Below, piece by piece: positions 41,651 through 54,555 of a stretch of 64,000 nt of DNA. Under the pieces are notes generated by a model, which searched no databases, was not told where the DNA came from, and saw only the letters and a program-made list of their open reading frames with translations. The stretch's first letter is position 1. The number at the start of each line of letters is the position of its first letter. Location: assembly GCF_015706575.1 (NCBI RefSeq), contig NW_024037056.1, positions 12,847,176-12,911,175 of the forward strand. The letters run 5' to 3'. The position numbers and the translations under genes are program-made. The DNA comes from Patiria miniata. Its lineage: Eukaryota > Echinodermata > Asteroidea > Valvatida > Asterinidae.

Positions 41651-44060
41651 TATTTCAAGGAAATACATGACTTTCATGTCCAGACGTTGCTTGAATGCCT
41701 ACATACATGTTATCCACATCTCCCCCCCCCCCCACTTCTCCGTCGGCACATCTGACAGAATAGTCACGCTTGATCTTACAGTTAGTGTTACCCTCGCGTT
41801 ATCTTTTGCTTTCGTGCACAGCGATCTTTGCGCATCAGTCACCCGGGTTCTCGAAAAAAGAAACAACCGATGTTTGCCTTGATCGGCTTTCACGGAGCTT
41901 GTGGGAGAAGAAAAAACAAATTCAGTATGCCGAGGACAAGATCCCGTTGCCTAAACCCCTTGCATAACGGGATGTGTGCCGAAGGGGTGCGGGGACGCAC
42001 TTTAAGAGTCAAATACGCGGCGTTGTGAATACTCAAGCGGTGAAGCGCGATCGTAACGTGTGGGCGATGCGTATATGCTAGGCATTCCGTTACAAACCGG
42101 CCACGCTGCCACACGTAATATCATCAGCCCCAGATTTATTGCCGAACCCTTGTCACCATTCATTTGAAATCGCATTTCAGGGCTATATTACAGTCCCCGT
42201 GCTCTCTTTCTCCCCCCCCCCCCCCTCAAAAAAAAATAACGCCCCAGAAAACCCAAAACCTGTTATCCGACAGACCTGGTTTGCAATGGAAAACGACCGC
42301 GCTCGAGCCTCGGTGGACAGTATAGCATTCTAATCGCATCTTCGGTCTGGGAGGTAAATTAAATTTCATTAGCTGTCTCGCCTGGTGCTTTTTTTTTCTT
42401 TCTTCCCCTGCTTCTTCTTCTTCTTCTTCTTCTTCCTCATATTAACTTTGAGGGTCTGATCCACCGGCATTCAGTTACCCTGGGCATTCAGGAGAGGCTG
42501 AAATCTAAGATAGTTCCCTTTATTGGCTCGGTTGATATGGTCTGCGGCGGCGTGATTGAAAAATAAACCTGTGAAGGTATGCACAGGCCAAACGCCGATG
42601 ATCACGGATCACGGCAGCCCTATAAACCGTAGTCGTGTGGTGGTTTGATTTGAAGCTTTCGTGTCTTCAATTCAAATTCTCCTCAATAAAAACACGGCCC
42701 AGGGGTATTGCCTGATATTGCCAATTCACATTGTGATATTTAGTTTTAATTCGGTAAAGGTCACATAGCCAAAGTGGAGGGGTCCTGGTGCTTGATCGTC
42801 AGTTTATTGGAGAGATTACTGATCAATACAAAAACTCATCCATACTTCTTATTCTCTAATTTTTTGAGAGTGAAACTAGGAACTAGACGATTCAGGATAA
42901 AAATTACTCTAACTCTGTGATTGAAATACTTTGAAAAAGGAACCGCTTCGATTGAAACTTGAGTGAAAACTCGATCTTATAGAATGAACCAATTTCGCTT
43001 GAAATGGTCTTTTCCGTATTTTCATTCAGTCGGAGTGAATTAACATTCATGTACGAGTGTTTTAAGAGTTGTAGCGCCTTGATAGTTCACCCTTAAAATC
43101 AATCTAACCATTTTTCCTCGTCAACGCATGATTCGCTGTTACAAATATACTAGCAGGATGACGTATTTTTGAGTCAGGTTTTTTGTTTTGTTTTTTGGTT
43201 GTCCCTTGTAATCTCTGAAATCGTTCATCCTACAATGCTTACTGAATAGCTTACAGTGATCTCACTTTGGCTATAAGTGTAGCAATTGGAGACATTCCCC
43301 TGACTTTTATAAATAAACTTATTTTTTGTGCGTGTATCTTAATTTTATGTTTAAGTTTTGATCAACGTTTTTGATTTGTTTGGTTTTTGTCTTGTGTGTT
43401 TTTGTTTCGTTTTTGTTTTCCTTCTTGTTTTTGTTTTTTGAAGCTCAAGGATGCAGACCACTTAATTCTAGGTTTGTTACTAAAGACCAGTACATACTTC
43501 ATGCCAAAGCAAACTCTAGTGCATTAAAATTCAAGAAACATATGTTGCAAAATTTGCCATAATTCTCATGTGTTCAGCCTTTGCTAATTTGCAGCGCCAA
43601 AACACGTCATTGTGGTATTAACACGAATTGTGGATGCGCTATTGGTTTCCTGCCGAGTATGAGCCAGCCTTTACGTGTGAAATCTAAGCAGCTGCTTCTA
43701 TGTGACTTTCTCACATTCAAATGTGTAATTCCTACAACAAAACAGTATTTTTTTTTGTTTCAAATTTCCCAGTAGACCAGCTGGGCGTATCAATTACAAT
43801 TTTAATTGCCAATCTCAAAAGCCACACAGGTGGTCACAGAATTTCACTGAGGCAAATCAGTGTTATGCACTTGTTTTTCGCTGATAATGAAATGGTTCTA
43901 CCAGAGCTCGCCCGCAGGTGTTGCATGGTCAACCATGCATCACCAAAAAAATTGATCCTCCAATAAAAGGATAGAATTTACCCCAGCAAGTAAGTGGTGC
44001 TTTGCAGAAGTCTCATTTTCATAGTGATTGGAGAAAAAATAAAAACAGGTTGTGTGAGAA
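41651..44060. other. Intron 1; GC-balanced unique sequence, no gene
   Basis: 41740-42340 and 42480-42720 are CpG-containing, unique and not MITE-like; possible regulatory DNA. C-runs at 41723-41733 and 42212-42224, a (CTT)n at about 42414-42436, and T/G-rich low complexity at 43360-43445. Small ORFs show no domain. Confidence 0.38.
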
Positions 44061-44165
44061 ACACCCCTATGTTCCGACACCCCTATGTTCCAACACCCCT
44101 ACATGTACGTTCTAACACCCCTATGTTCCGACACCCCTATGTTCCAACATCTTTATGTTCCAACA
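44061..44165 (-). repeat. 16-bp minisatellite, inverted left array
   Basis: ACACCCCTATGTTCCG-type units, about six, partly broken by ACATGTACGTTCTA. This is the reverse complement of the unit at 44229-44596. Confidence 0.9.
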
Positions 44166-44228
44166 ACCTGCACATAAGATTGTGTTACTCCCGGTTAGGG
44201 TTTGGGTTAGGAATAGGAATATGTGCAG

Positions 44229-44596
44229 TCGGAACATAGGGGTGTTGGAACATAGGGGTGTCTGAACATAGGGGTGTTGGAACATAGGGGTGCCGGTACA
44301 TAGGGGTGCTGGTACATAGGGGTGTCAGAACATAGGGGTGTCAGAACATAGGGGTGTCGGAACATAGGGGTGTGGGAACATAGGGGTGCCGGTACATAGG
44401 GGTGCTGGTACATAGGGGTGCTGGTACATAGGGGTGTCAGAACATAGGGGTGTCGGAACATAGGGGTGTCAGAACATAGGGGTGTCGGAACATAGGGGTG
44501 CTGGTACATAGGGGTGTCGGAACATAGGGGTGTCAGAACATAGGGGTGTCGGAACATAGGGGTGTCGGAACATAGGGGTGTTGGAATATAGAGGTG
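44229..44596 (+). repeat. 16-bp minisatellite, main array (~23 units)
   Basis: Unit CATAGGGGTGTCGGAA with variants (TTGGAA, TCAGAA, GCCGGTA, GCTGGTA). Because 16 is not a multiple of 3, three units make a 16-residue periodic peptide in every frame, explaining the long repetitive reverse ORFs here (HPYVPTPLCSDTPMFR-like). These are not genes. Confidence 0.95.
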
Positions 44597-44599
44597 TAG

Positions 44600-44835
44600 C
44601 CATGGGCACTTGGTACTTCGTTGGTTCTTCTCCTAAGGACTTCCACAATGGAGTATAACTAGGAGGCAAGAAACACTGGGGCAAACCCCTTCTCTTAGCG
44701 ATAAGTGTTACTGGGTTTCTTTTACGTGCGTTAGGCCTTATACAACACACGGACCTCCGGCTTAACGTCCCATCCGAATGACGAATCAATAATGGTTAAG
44801 TGCCTTGCTCATGGGCACAAGTGGGAAACAGCAGC
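44600..44835 (-). mobile_element. tRNA-derived SINE, type 2, body fragment
   Basis: Reverse complement of the 9632-10070 SINE body: GGGGCAAACCCCTTCTCTTA, GCGATAAGTGTTACTGGGTT, ACGTCCCATCCGAATGACGA and TTAAGTGCCTTGCTC. It abuts the minisatellite. The tRNA-like head is not clear. Confidence 0.72.
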
Positions 44836-46250
44836 TGACTGATAATCGTTCAAAATGAATCGCCCATTCATCTGGGGTTGCATTCATTGTCGGTGAATGA
44901 GTTGAATTTCCCAGAATAGACAATACATCCAATTTTTAATGCTAATGTAACAAAACTTGACTTATAATGTAGTAAATGTTACTACATTATCGGTCATTTT
45001 TGGTAACATTATCGGTTAGTGATACAGTATCGGTCAATTGTTGTTACATTATCGGTTGGCGTAGCGTTATCCTTTGGTTATAACATTATCAGTTGTAACA
45101 CAGTGTCATCCATGTCGTTCCAATCCCTTCTCCAGCATCTCGGCTAAGTAGTCAACTACAGAACCCCTTTCGGCCACGACGTAGTCGGATTGTACCCTGC
45201 CGTAGGGTTTTATTCATGGACCAGTGTTCGCTAAAAGAAGACAGGGAGAGACGGAGATAGAAAGGTTTTTTTCAGTTGGGGGAAGGGGGATCTCGAAATC
45301 AGAATTGTAAATCTATGTTTTGCATGTGTGGTTGTGTGTATGGGAGCCAGGTGCCGTGTTTTGTCGGATATCATGGAGAGTGGATTGATCGAGGGAAGTC
45401 CGATCGTGCTCGGTAGGGGGGAAAAACATGGAATGAGAAACATTGTCGCCGGGCATTGGCCTCTCGTATAAGTATGTCTGCACTCTAATGGGGTGGACAA
45501 AATCGCAAAGGGGGTGTTTCGTTTGTCAAGAAGACAAGCAAATGTATCATAGGAAATTTGTAAAAATCTTTAGAACATTGAAATCGGAAAAAGATTTGTC
45601 CACTTTGCAAATTAAACGTGTCTTTGTTTTTCTTAGTTATTTTATGAAATCTTTAATTTAATAATATTTGTTTGGCAAGAGAGTACTTCAGTTGTATTTG
45701 ATTTGCTGCAAAGGAGTATCTTTTGGCTGCAAATAGGTTGCTAAAGTTGTTACTCGTGGAAGCTACATGTAGTGAATTTCTCAAGTTTTTGAGAGACCGG
45801 GATACTGATCTGATACATCGTGCCCTCTGGAGACATGCACACAATAGGGAACAAAAGGTTGTATACGTCTCCACAGGGCAATTTCTATAGATGAATACGT
45901 CTCCACAAGGTTATCACGAAATAGATGTATGGATTTTACTCGAAAACTAGGAATTTCCAAGGTGGGTTGATCCGTCGCAAATGATAGAGTTTTAGAAAAG
46001 GGATATTAAGTCCGAATTTCAGCCAAGGAAATTAATTCTGGTTAAAATAAAAGCATTTTGAAACTGTACTTTCGAACTCGAAAACTTTAGTACACCAGAA
46101 CAAAGAAATGTCTCCACAAGGAAACAAATTTCAGTATGTGTGCTTTAAACTGTTTAAATCTGCTGCAATTCTTGTAAGAACCCCCCCCCCCCAAATGAAA
46201 TTGGAATTACAGCATCCCCCAAGATATTTTAGACATCCTGCAGTTAACTA
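44836..46250. other. Intron 1; short ATTATCGGT repeats, no gene
   Basis: ACATTATCGGTTA-like words recur about six times, roughly every 25 bp, at 44982-45090. The remainder is AT-rich unique sequence; C-run at about 46181-46192. Confidence 0.45.
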
Positions 46251-49164
46251 ACTTCAATCTGCCATGGTCAATTGGTTGACTCAATTTACAGCAGTCTGTG
46301 TTCATAGAACTTGTGTTCTTAGGCAAGACACTTTACTATAATCGTCTGTCCACTCAGGAGCCTTAACAGGTGTCTGCTGAGTTAAATGTATGAATTCAAC
46401 TGATCTCGATGCCCAGATGAACAAGTGTAATAATTGTGAAGGGCTGTTAGACATTTTAAAGCTCTGCTACCTTACTTCTGTTTGTGTAAGATTCTTATTT
46501 AACAAATCCTAAAAGCCGATTGCCGTGATTGTGACCATGGCTAAATTGCCTCGTTTGAAATTGCCAATTTATCGTGTCTGCAGCGCCCATGAAAAAAAAA
46601 GGAGAATCACGAAATAACGCCAGTGTAGAGAAACTTGATGACTTTCTTGCAGTCTCATGTTACCTTACTTTAGGTCATCATGCTGAAAAGACCCGGCCGG
46701 TGCATTCAAGTCACGACAAAAGCGCATTGAGGTCCGCGATGAAACACGGTAGTTCTTCAGACACAACGCCTTGAAAGGCTTCTTTTTAGAGGGCCAACAA
46801 AATTAGCCAGTTGTCAAATCAATACAGACCATATGGGCCCTGAGGGTGCCGTCAAACACACATTTAGGAACGAGGAATAGATAATCGCCGCCTTAACGAG
46901 TGCTCCATGCAATATCAATAATTTAACAATTTTGTGGGGACGTGGAGCACTCGAGCAGCATAAGAGGCTTTGTAGTCAAGCCTCGACAACCAAAGAGCTG
47001 TAATGTATTTTTTTCCCCATATCTCTATCAGTAGAGGTGTGCACGGAAGGTAGGTTAGGAATTTTGAGTGGCAATCGATGCTCTCGGGCAAGTGAAGAAA
47101 AAATAGTGTGGAAATTCGCAGAGGTGTCCAAGGTAAATGGGGTTGTTGACACGAAGGGACTTTGTTTCTTTTCTCTTCGGCTGAGGCGTGGGATCAATAC
47201 GGAAAGCCACCGAGGCGAGAATACATGCGGAGTTCACTGCCAGCGTGAGTTATTGATGCATGTGGCTTGGATAATAACGCGACAACGGGCCTGACACGAT
47301 TAAAAATGCATAGTGTGTGCATTGTAGCAAACTCTAAAGTAGTACAGGGGGCTAACTGAATCACCCTATCAGCGGAGCCGGTGCCTGCCCTGACCCAATT
47401 AACACACAGAGGCGCGGTGTGCGTTTGATTAAGGGGGCGGCCGGGGACATATGCTGCACCTTTACCTGTTTACCAGATCTGCACTAACGCAAGACCCCCA
47501 TGGAATGACGTCAGAGTCTTGAGCAGCCCCCTTTTTTCCTTTTGTCGCATGCCGTTCAGACAAAAGACGTCTTCCCTGACAACAACTTGTAATTTATTGC
47601 CGTCGCTGGGTGGTTGAAAAATGTCATGTCGGGGAAATAAAATGCTCGGAAAAAACAAACAGCTTTGTCTGGCATTAGTTGTTTTCGCTTCTTTTGCCAC
47701 TTACGTCACAACCCCTGTTCAAAGATGTTTTCCAGTTAAATTATTCATGTTGGGGGTATCAGGGCTCTTTATTCAGCACAATATACTGGCTGTTTGTTTG
47801 TTGGGTTGTTTGTTTGCTTATTTTTGAACAAAGAATCATGAGTCATATTCTGTCTTATATGTAAGTTTATTCAAAACTTGGCAACGTTTTTACCCCTGGG
47901 CTTTGGGCTTATATGAATCATTCCTTAAAAAAGTGGAGATGCTACAAATTCTTGGAGCTAGCACAAAGATTTCTGAGTTTCCATTTACTTCAGAATGTCC
48001 TACTGAAAGGTATGAATCTATGATATGCGCCCATTTCAAATTCTTACTTTGATCACCTGGAAGCAGCAAGTCACATTGAAGTCGCCTTTTTTATTTCATT
48101 GTGAAGCTTTTATAAAAAGCTGCATACAATGTGTACATGTATATCCAAAAACCCCAAAAAGGATTTAGGAAATTAACAGTAATTAATATGAAGTAACATT
48201 TTAGTCAAGATGTATTTTAGGGCAAACCTCAAAAATACATAGTTTTTGGATGTTTGCAAATGTTGCATATTTCCCTTAAACACTTTCAAAAGTTAACAAC
48301 AAACATGCCACTGTCAAAGCTATCAATGAATATCAGTCACTTTAATGTAGGCGTCAAATTGCTTGAAGTCTCTGTCAAAATGCTGAGCATGTACTGTAAT
48401 CCTGTTTTCTCGACGGAATCACCGTGCACAAAATGCAATATTTGACATTAAAATCCCCCTCCCCCAAGCAAACAATATTTCAGTTTTGTCATCGGCCGCC
48501 CGAGAGATTTCCTCAGAGACTACACTTGATGACAGATTGCTCAAGGTACACATCAAACAAGTGAGGAAAACACCATCGTGCGAATCTATCAAGTAACATC
48601 TCTAGTTTTTTCTTCTTTTCTTCTTTTTCTTATTCTTTTCCCCAACCTTCCCATGTTTTGATGCAGGGGCACGCGTGTATAAATCATCAACAGTTCTAAG
48701 GAAGTTTTAATGATTGATGCGATGTAGAAATGAAAAACAAACGTTGCAAATTTTTTTTCTCTCTTCTTAATTTTTTTCTGTTTTAATCATAAATAATGAC
48801 AGGGGCTCGCACCTTTCAATCAAAATTTGTTGTCTTGCTGGAGTCGGCCAGTTTGTCAGCAAGAACGTGTCCCACGGGCCGCCTAAATGCATGCGCAGGG
48901 TGTAGATTGGTATTTTGGAGTTGCTTTAACTTGTTTGTTTGCAGCAGGGTGACTTGATGACATCTGTTTGCCCTTTTGTAACAAACTAGCAGGATTCCGC
49001 GCTTCGGACGGCACCTGCTAGCTAGGTGGAGTCATATACTAATATATTACTTTGACCTCAATTTGCATGTTGACCCCAAGTGGGCGTGGTAAACCTTGGT
49101 GAAGCAATTCTGCCACATATTTTATCATCAACGTTTTGCGTAATAGTGTTTTGGAGTGTTTTAA
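46251..49164. other. Intron 1, no gene; possible regulatory stretch
   Basis: 46300-46370 is a degraded SINE type 2 body fragment. 46840-47480 is GC-balanced and unique (AGCGGAGCCGGTGCCTGCCC, GAGGCGCGGTGTGCG) and stands out from AT-rich surroundings. ORFs at 46976-47294 overlap on both strands with no domain. Confidence 0.38.
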
Positions 49165-49338
49165 TAGAGTCTTTAGACGCACCACTAGAAATGACCTTTC
49201 ATTGTTTTCTTCAAAATGACAGCATGCCAGAAAGAATAATTTCACAGGGACTTTACAGTGCCATTACTATCTTTAAACCAAGTAAGCTTTTCAACAATAA
49301 TTTTGTCCGTTAATTTTTGGATAGGTGCCAAAGATATA
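49165..49338. repeat. Dispersed repeat, copy 2 (see 3380)
   Basis: Shares AAAATGACAGC-TGCCAG, GAATAATTTCACAGGGA and ACCAAGT with 3380-3535 and ends in AACAATAATTTTGTCC / TTGGATAG. Confidence 0.6.
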
Positions 49339-50555
49339 GGCCTACTCTACCTTTAACAGAACTTACACATACTGAGAGATGGGCCTGCATTATTATGAGC
49401 ATCGGTCTAAACACTCTCCATCAGTAGTCAGGGTATGTGCATTCAGAAATTGTCGCCTCCGTGCAGTCTAGTTCCACAAGCCTCTTCCCCTCAAGCAACT
49501 CATTTCACGGTGCCTGCAGATAGAGACGGAGACCAGACTCATTACTAGAAATGTTGTTATGCGTGCGCATTTTGCGCATACAATCCACGTTGTCATTTTG
49601 GTCATAGCAGGCTTGCCTACTTAGGACATTTGTCGTAGGAGATGCATTTTAAATTGCGTTCCTTGTGTTCTTCAACAAATTTGATTTTTTTTTCTCAATA
49701 AATTTTCTAAATTTATTTTTTGGGCATCTCCAACCCTCTAAAAAACAAAAGTGTTTTATGGGTCACAAACAGATTTTCTTTTACAAGCAAACTGGCTCCT
49801 CGTCCGTACATTATCAGATTGCAGGGTGGGAACCAGCCTACCCTGCAAAGGCAGAATTATTGTAGGGCCCAAGTAATACAACATTTGTAAATTAATAATT
49901 CAATAATTATATAATGGCCAATTTTTTTAAAATATTTTTTTGGTTGATGTCTCTTTCAAAAGTGAATGACTTTTGCATTGCTAGAAGACTAGAAATTTAG
50001 AAAATGAATCTTAGTTTCGGGATGAAACTGAAAATAGCAAGGGGATGGAATCTTTAAGTGAGTCTCATATTCAAAATACTCTTACCAAATACAATTTCAT
50101 GGAAACTGAACATTTAGTCAACATCATTGCTTGCATAGTACAAAGGTCATTACCTGAAATAGATGTATTGTCTATGGTTCTCAGAATCAAAAATGATTGT
50201 AAAGGGTCTCAAAGAGGTTCCAGAAATCTCCATGGTGAACCCAGGCCCAACACCGAGATTTTGAATATTGGCAAAGCTAATAGCCTTCTGAATGTTCAGG
50301 CAAAGCGGTGCCGTAAAAGTATTGCCTTTACAAGTGCTTGAGGTTTAAACTTGTACATGAATACCGCTGTACAAGCATCAGTACTTACTGGCCGAGAGCT
50401 GGGTCAACAAAGCAATCACTTAATTGTTAAACCCACAAAACAAGGGGAGGAGAGCACACTCATTTGTTGTCCGACAGCGTACAAGTCCCAAGCTGGAAAA
50501 GCCGTGGAGAGGTCTCCGTTGATGATTAACTCTTTGGGACTCTCCGAACGTTGGC

Positions 50556-50586
<31 letters not shown>

Positions 50587-51120
50587 CGGGCTGAAAACAT
50601 TTCCAACGGCATGGGTCGGCCCGCCGTACATGAATCTCACGGAGTTTTATAAATTACCTCGCAGACACAAGTAACCGGGCATTAATATAGCTTAATAGAC
50701 GGACTACGAGCTAGTGCATGTGCTTGTGTTGTCATGGCAATTGGATCGCAGGGCACGCTACGGTCAGGAATTTGTTTTACCTGGTGTTTGGTCAGCTGGG
50801 TTTGAATGGAAACACAGCTGATGTGTTTGAAAGCAATGTAGCGAGTTTTCGTTGCAATGAACGTGAGCCCATATATGGTCTTCAAACTTTCAATTGATTG
50901 TGAGTTTTAAAGGTGTCGGATGTGACTAAGTTTTTGCTTCCAATGGATTCTGATGGATGCAGGACTGTAGAGCTTTGTTCTAATTTTTAATGTGCAAGGC
51001 ATTTGCTGTTTAGTTTGATGTTAGATTTAGGTAGAATGGGAAAGTTTTCTCAGTGAGAGGTTTTTCAAATGCCAAAATCTGTTTTTGAAAATCAGAGTGA
51101 AATCCATAATTTGAGAGGTC
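49339..51120. other. Intron 1, no gene recognised
   Basis: An A-run of ~27 at 50559-50586 may be an old retroposon tail. The 98-aa ORF (50045-50341) and 107-aa ORF (50351-50674) show no domain. Confidence 0.4.
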
Positions 51121-51467
51121 TTAAAACCCTATGCAAATATACACTCTGTGCCAAGTTGTCCTTGCAGTCAAAATCAATCAGGTGACTGTTTTCAACAGTT
51201 GAGTGCTCCCAGCCTACATAAAGCAGGATTGACTGGCTGGGACTGTTTAAATGTAACTTGATACAGCTATGCTTTGACTGTAGGTAAATGATAAGACCGC
51301 TGTGCCTAAATGCCTACTTTTGTCGTTTGACTGAATTTGACTAGTCACAGTGCTTGTTTGAAACATGATCTGACTGTTGGTGACTAGCCTGTGTGAAAGG
51401 CATGGCAGGGGAAGAGGATTGATTTTTTTTGACTGTCTGTGACTGTTCAGATAGCAGGAGGGTAAAC
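51121..51467 (+). mobile_element. piggyBac-like TTAA-CCCTCC MITE, long copy 3
   Basis: Left TTAAAACCCTATGCAAATAT, right AGCAGGAGGGTAAA. The first ~60 bp align with the inverted right end of the short 6095 copy (ATATACACTCTGTGCCAAGT, GTCAAAATCAA), which fixes the family's left end. The interior is as in 38165. Confidence 0.75.
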
Positions 51468-53130
51468 AGCTTTGTAAGTCTACAAGCGAATTACAAGATA
51501 ATCACAAAGCATCCAAGTGCTTCAACATTGTTTGAGATGTTAGCCTATAAAGTATAATCTTTCCAGATCCTACTAAATCAACAGATTTTTGGAAGACTGA
51601 GAAAGATGCAGGCCAGTCACATATTGTCATGTTGCGGCCATTTGGATTTTTCCCATTCAAATCAACGTAACCAAAGCGAGGCTGGGAGGAAAAATAGTCT
51701 GGTTCCTTTTTGCACAAAAAACATCATTCAGTACTGTTATTGGATACAGGGAGCATGACTGAAATGGTGGCAGCATGATAAAGGTCTGTTACTTTTACAT
51801 GGGGATTGATGCCCCTTGAAAACCGAAGTGCACAGAGTATGCCATTGGGCTGGATATGCCATCGGTATGCAGACTGATTGATGTAGGAGGATTTAGTATG
51901 TACAGAAAGCATCCTATAGCATTCTGCCTAGGGAGTTGGGACATCAATAAAGGAGGAAGAAGAAGAAACAGCCATGCAAGATACATGTAGTACCATCACC
52001 AGGCCTGATACAGGTTGTCCCATGGGAAACCTAACAGTCAAATCGGGCATATTTCAGAAAAGTGGTGGTAGTATTCAAAATCGTGTCTAATGTATTGCTG
52101 AGTAGAATAATTGGTCTTCCAATGCTTTTTAGTTGGTTTCATTAGGATGTTTTGTTCAAAAGATACAGTAATCACAATACTTGACTTGAAAAAAAAAACA
52201 CTTGTGCCACTTTTTTTAATTGATCAACTTTACAGATCGAAGCTGGTACTACAGTGGTAGAATAAGTCACACGTTACTCTTGAACAAAGTAAATAAATCC
52301 TTTGTGCATTTCTTTAACTGCGCTTTCTCACTTTAAGGAAAGTGGGCCAAGACGATTTTCAACCCTTGAGTTCGATGAAGCATAGCGTTTGTTCAGATGC
52401 ATCGATTTGAATGAAATAAAGTTTGTATGGTAGATTGGTTATCTGACTTTAAGAGGTAATTTAAAAATATTCCAAAACTCACATGCAGTATGCCTTTATT
52501 AATTGGTTTTCGACTGTTAGTTTGAATGTGGGACAACCTGTATGCATGTGTTAACATACATCTTCATGCGGTTCGCCGTGCCTGTATAGTAGCCGATTCT
52601 GGTGACCTACATGCTCCCCGGACATTTGTTGCCACAGACGCTAACAAGATTTATCCCTTTCCACAGTCTAAATACATGCGTGCCGTCAATCTAATTAAGC
52701 GTTTACACGCTCCGCTGGGCCCCGCCGCGGCCGTAACAGCGCTTAGCGGTTTTAAGCATAAGACGTCTACTATACCCCTCATGTTGTTGTGTCTGTGATG
52801 CGCCCGGTTCCCCGCTTCGCATCCATCACTCTTGCCTTCGCTTTATGTGGCTGACTCGATTAGTTTCTCCCTGGTTTCCTTACATCACTGTTTGGCCATG
52901 CAGAAATCGGAGACGTATGCTCCGGGGCTGTTTTAAATGCCACATGGCCAGGCCAACTCGTCCCCCCCCCCCAAGTGTCTTGTCGCTGTGGCAACACATT
53001 CTGAGACCAATTTCGCGTATATGTAGCTGATGAGAACAGAAATTAACCAAGTTGTACCAGAAAAAAAAGATTGCTAGCAAACTTTTTCTGTTGTGTGTAT
53101 TTCTTGCGACGGTTTTCAGCTGCTTTTTCC
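51468..53130. other. Intron 1; GC-balanced patch 52580-53000, no gene
   Basis: 52580-52830 has CpG-containing unique sequence (CTCCGCTGGGCCCCGCCG, GCGCTTAGCGG) not shared with repeats; a possible enhancer. The 90-aa ORF across it has no known domain. Confidence 0.38.
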
Positions 53131-53334
53131 TTAAAGGGAAGATACCACATTTGCAAACATCCAAAAATGAAATGATCAAATTATCATGAAATACCTTACT
53201 GGATTGTTAGGGAATGACAGCAGTCTAAAGCATCCTGTAAAATCGTGACTCCTGGTGTGCTGGCATTTTCAAGAAAAAAATGTATTTTTCCAATCCTGGT
53301 CGGCAGACCAGCGTTGGAGAAAACTGGCTTTAAA
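53131..53334 (+). mobile_element. TTAA-AGGGAA MITE family, 5' fragment
   Basis: TTAAAGGGAAGATACCACAT through GGTCGGCAGACCAGCGTTGG aligns with the first ~200 bp of 7710; the remainder is lost. Confidence 0.72.
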
Positions 53335-53719
53335 TAACACAGCCTTGTTGCCTGAATTTTGTATTCATTATTATTTTTTTTCATTTGTTATTTTAAACTT
53401 TTTTAAAAGGGTCAGTGGTAATAAGTTTGTTTTTATCTTCAGTCAGGAGCCCAAAATATTAGGGACGGTCGGAAATGAGGACCAAAGAAATAAAATGGAT
53501 ACCCTAAGCAATATTTTAAGTTTGGTGCTTCTCGAAATTGGCCTTGTGTTAAGTTAGCATGATAAAGATACATGCAATTGTAATGGTTACTTGATATTAA
53601 GCAATCTCTGACCCCAAGATACATCAAAACATTAAGATTTTCATCCGAGATTATAAAGTTCTTCAATCAGACAATCATTTGTAAAGATATTTTTTTTTAA
53701 GCTTGAGCAAAGACATGGA

Positions 53720-53796
53720 CTGGAAGGGGGTTCGAACCTGTGACCTCCAGATTACCGTTCCAGTGCTCCACCAACTGAGCTATCCAGCCCTATGCT
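53720..53796 (-). pseudogene. tRNA-Thr-like pseudogene or SINE head
   Basis: On the minus strand, GGGCTGGATAGCTCAGTTGG starts a cloverleaf. The 7-bp acceptor stem GGGCTGG pairs with CCAGTCC (one G-U), and the D-stem GCTC/GAGC is intact. The anticodon loop ACGGTAA would read GGT (Thr) but has C instead of U at 33. The T-arm carries a B-box GGTTCGAACCC but its stem has two mismatches. Most likely a decayed tRNA copy or the head of a tRNA-derived SINE. Confidence 0.6.
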
Positions 53797-54555
53797 GGTG
53801 GTTCCTCCTCTTTGTCAATGTCTGTGTAAGCCACAAACACGTATGTGCCATGTGGCCAGGATCACGCCCAAATCTCGATGCGAGCAACATTAGCAATACT
53901 GCAAACCCTGGAAATAGCAAACGGGGATCACTAAATGAGGATATGGCTTTAAACAATTATGATAATATACCTAGTCAGTTTCCCATTGTGGTTTATCTGA
54001 AAATTTGGAAAGATTGTCATCAGAAGAACATTTGTGCGCTCTTGTTGCCGTCCCAATTAGATTAGCAGACTGCTACACAGTTCTTTTACACTTGGAATTG
54101 GTCTGCAGTATTTCTCTGTCGGAGTGCATAAATTCTAAATCGGGATCCACTGCAGAAGATAATGTGCCATAAGTGCGCAGACACAGCGAGCATGTTTTCA
54201 CAGTCGCATCGCGATTGCATCAGACAATGCATTCACCCGCGTCGTTGGGTGTCGCCTTCGCTCCCGCAGGAGCGAAACCGTCGGTGCCTTGTAGGGACGC
54301 GGGATGCTTGAAACCCGCTCGGGCGACAAAACGATTGGTACCAGAGGGGCTGACACCGATACGGCGGGAATATACCCACACGGGGAGGGTTTAAGAGTTC
54401 TTGTCGGACTCGCTGCAATCTGGTCCATCTTGGCGTATCATTCCCCTTTAAAGGCATATACGATCGTTTGCACTTGTTCCAAAAGTAACCTACCAAATTA
54501 TTGTTAAAAAAAATACTTGGATTAAAGATAATTTTGGTACTAAACACCCCGTGAA
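53797..54555. other. Intron 1; GC-rich patch with no recognised gene
   Basis: 54170-54440 is GC-rich with a CGCTCCCGCAGGAGCG palindrome at 54259-54274. Overlapping ORFs on both strands (76-104 aa) show no domain. 54443-54530 carries a TTTAAAGGCATATACG end and a fragment of the 3380-type repeat. Confidence 0.4.

Noticed and set aside
44207..44789. Long repetitive reverse-strand ORFs with HPYVPTPLCSDTP periodicity
   Set aside because: They are the translation of a 16-bp minisatellite; every frame stays open because three units equal 16 codons. No start context or non-repeat domain.
54233..54547. Coding exon in the GC-rich patch (104-aa reverse ORF)
   Set aside because: No domain recognised, opposed ORFs on both strands, no convincing splice sites; left as a possible regulatory patch.
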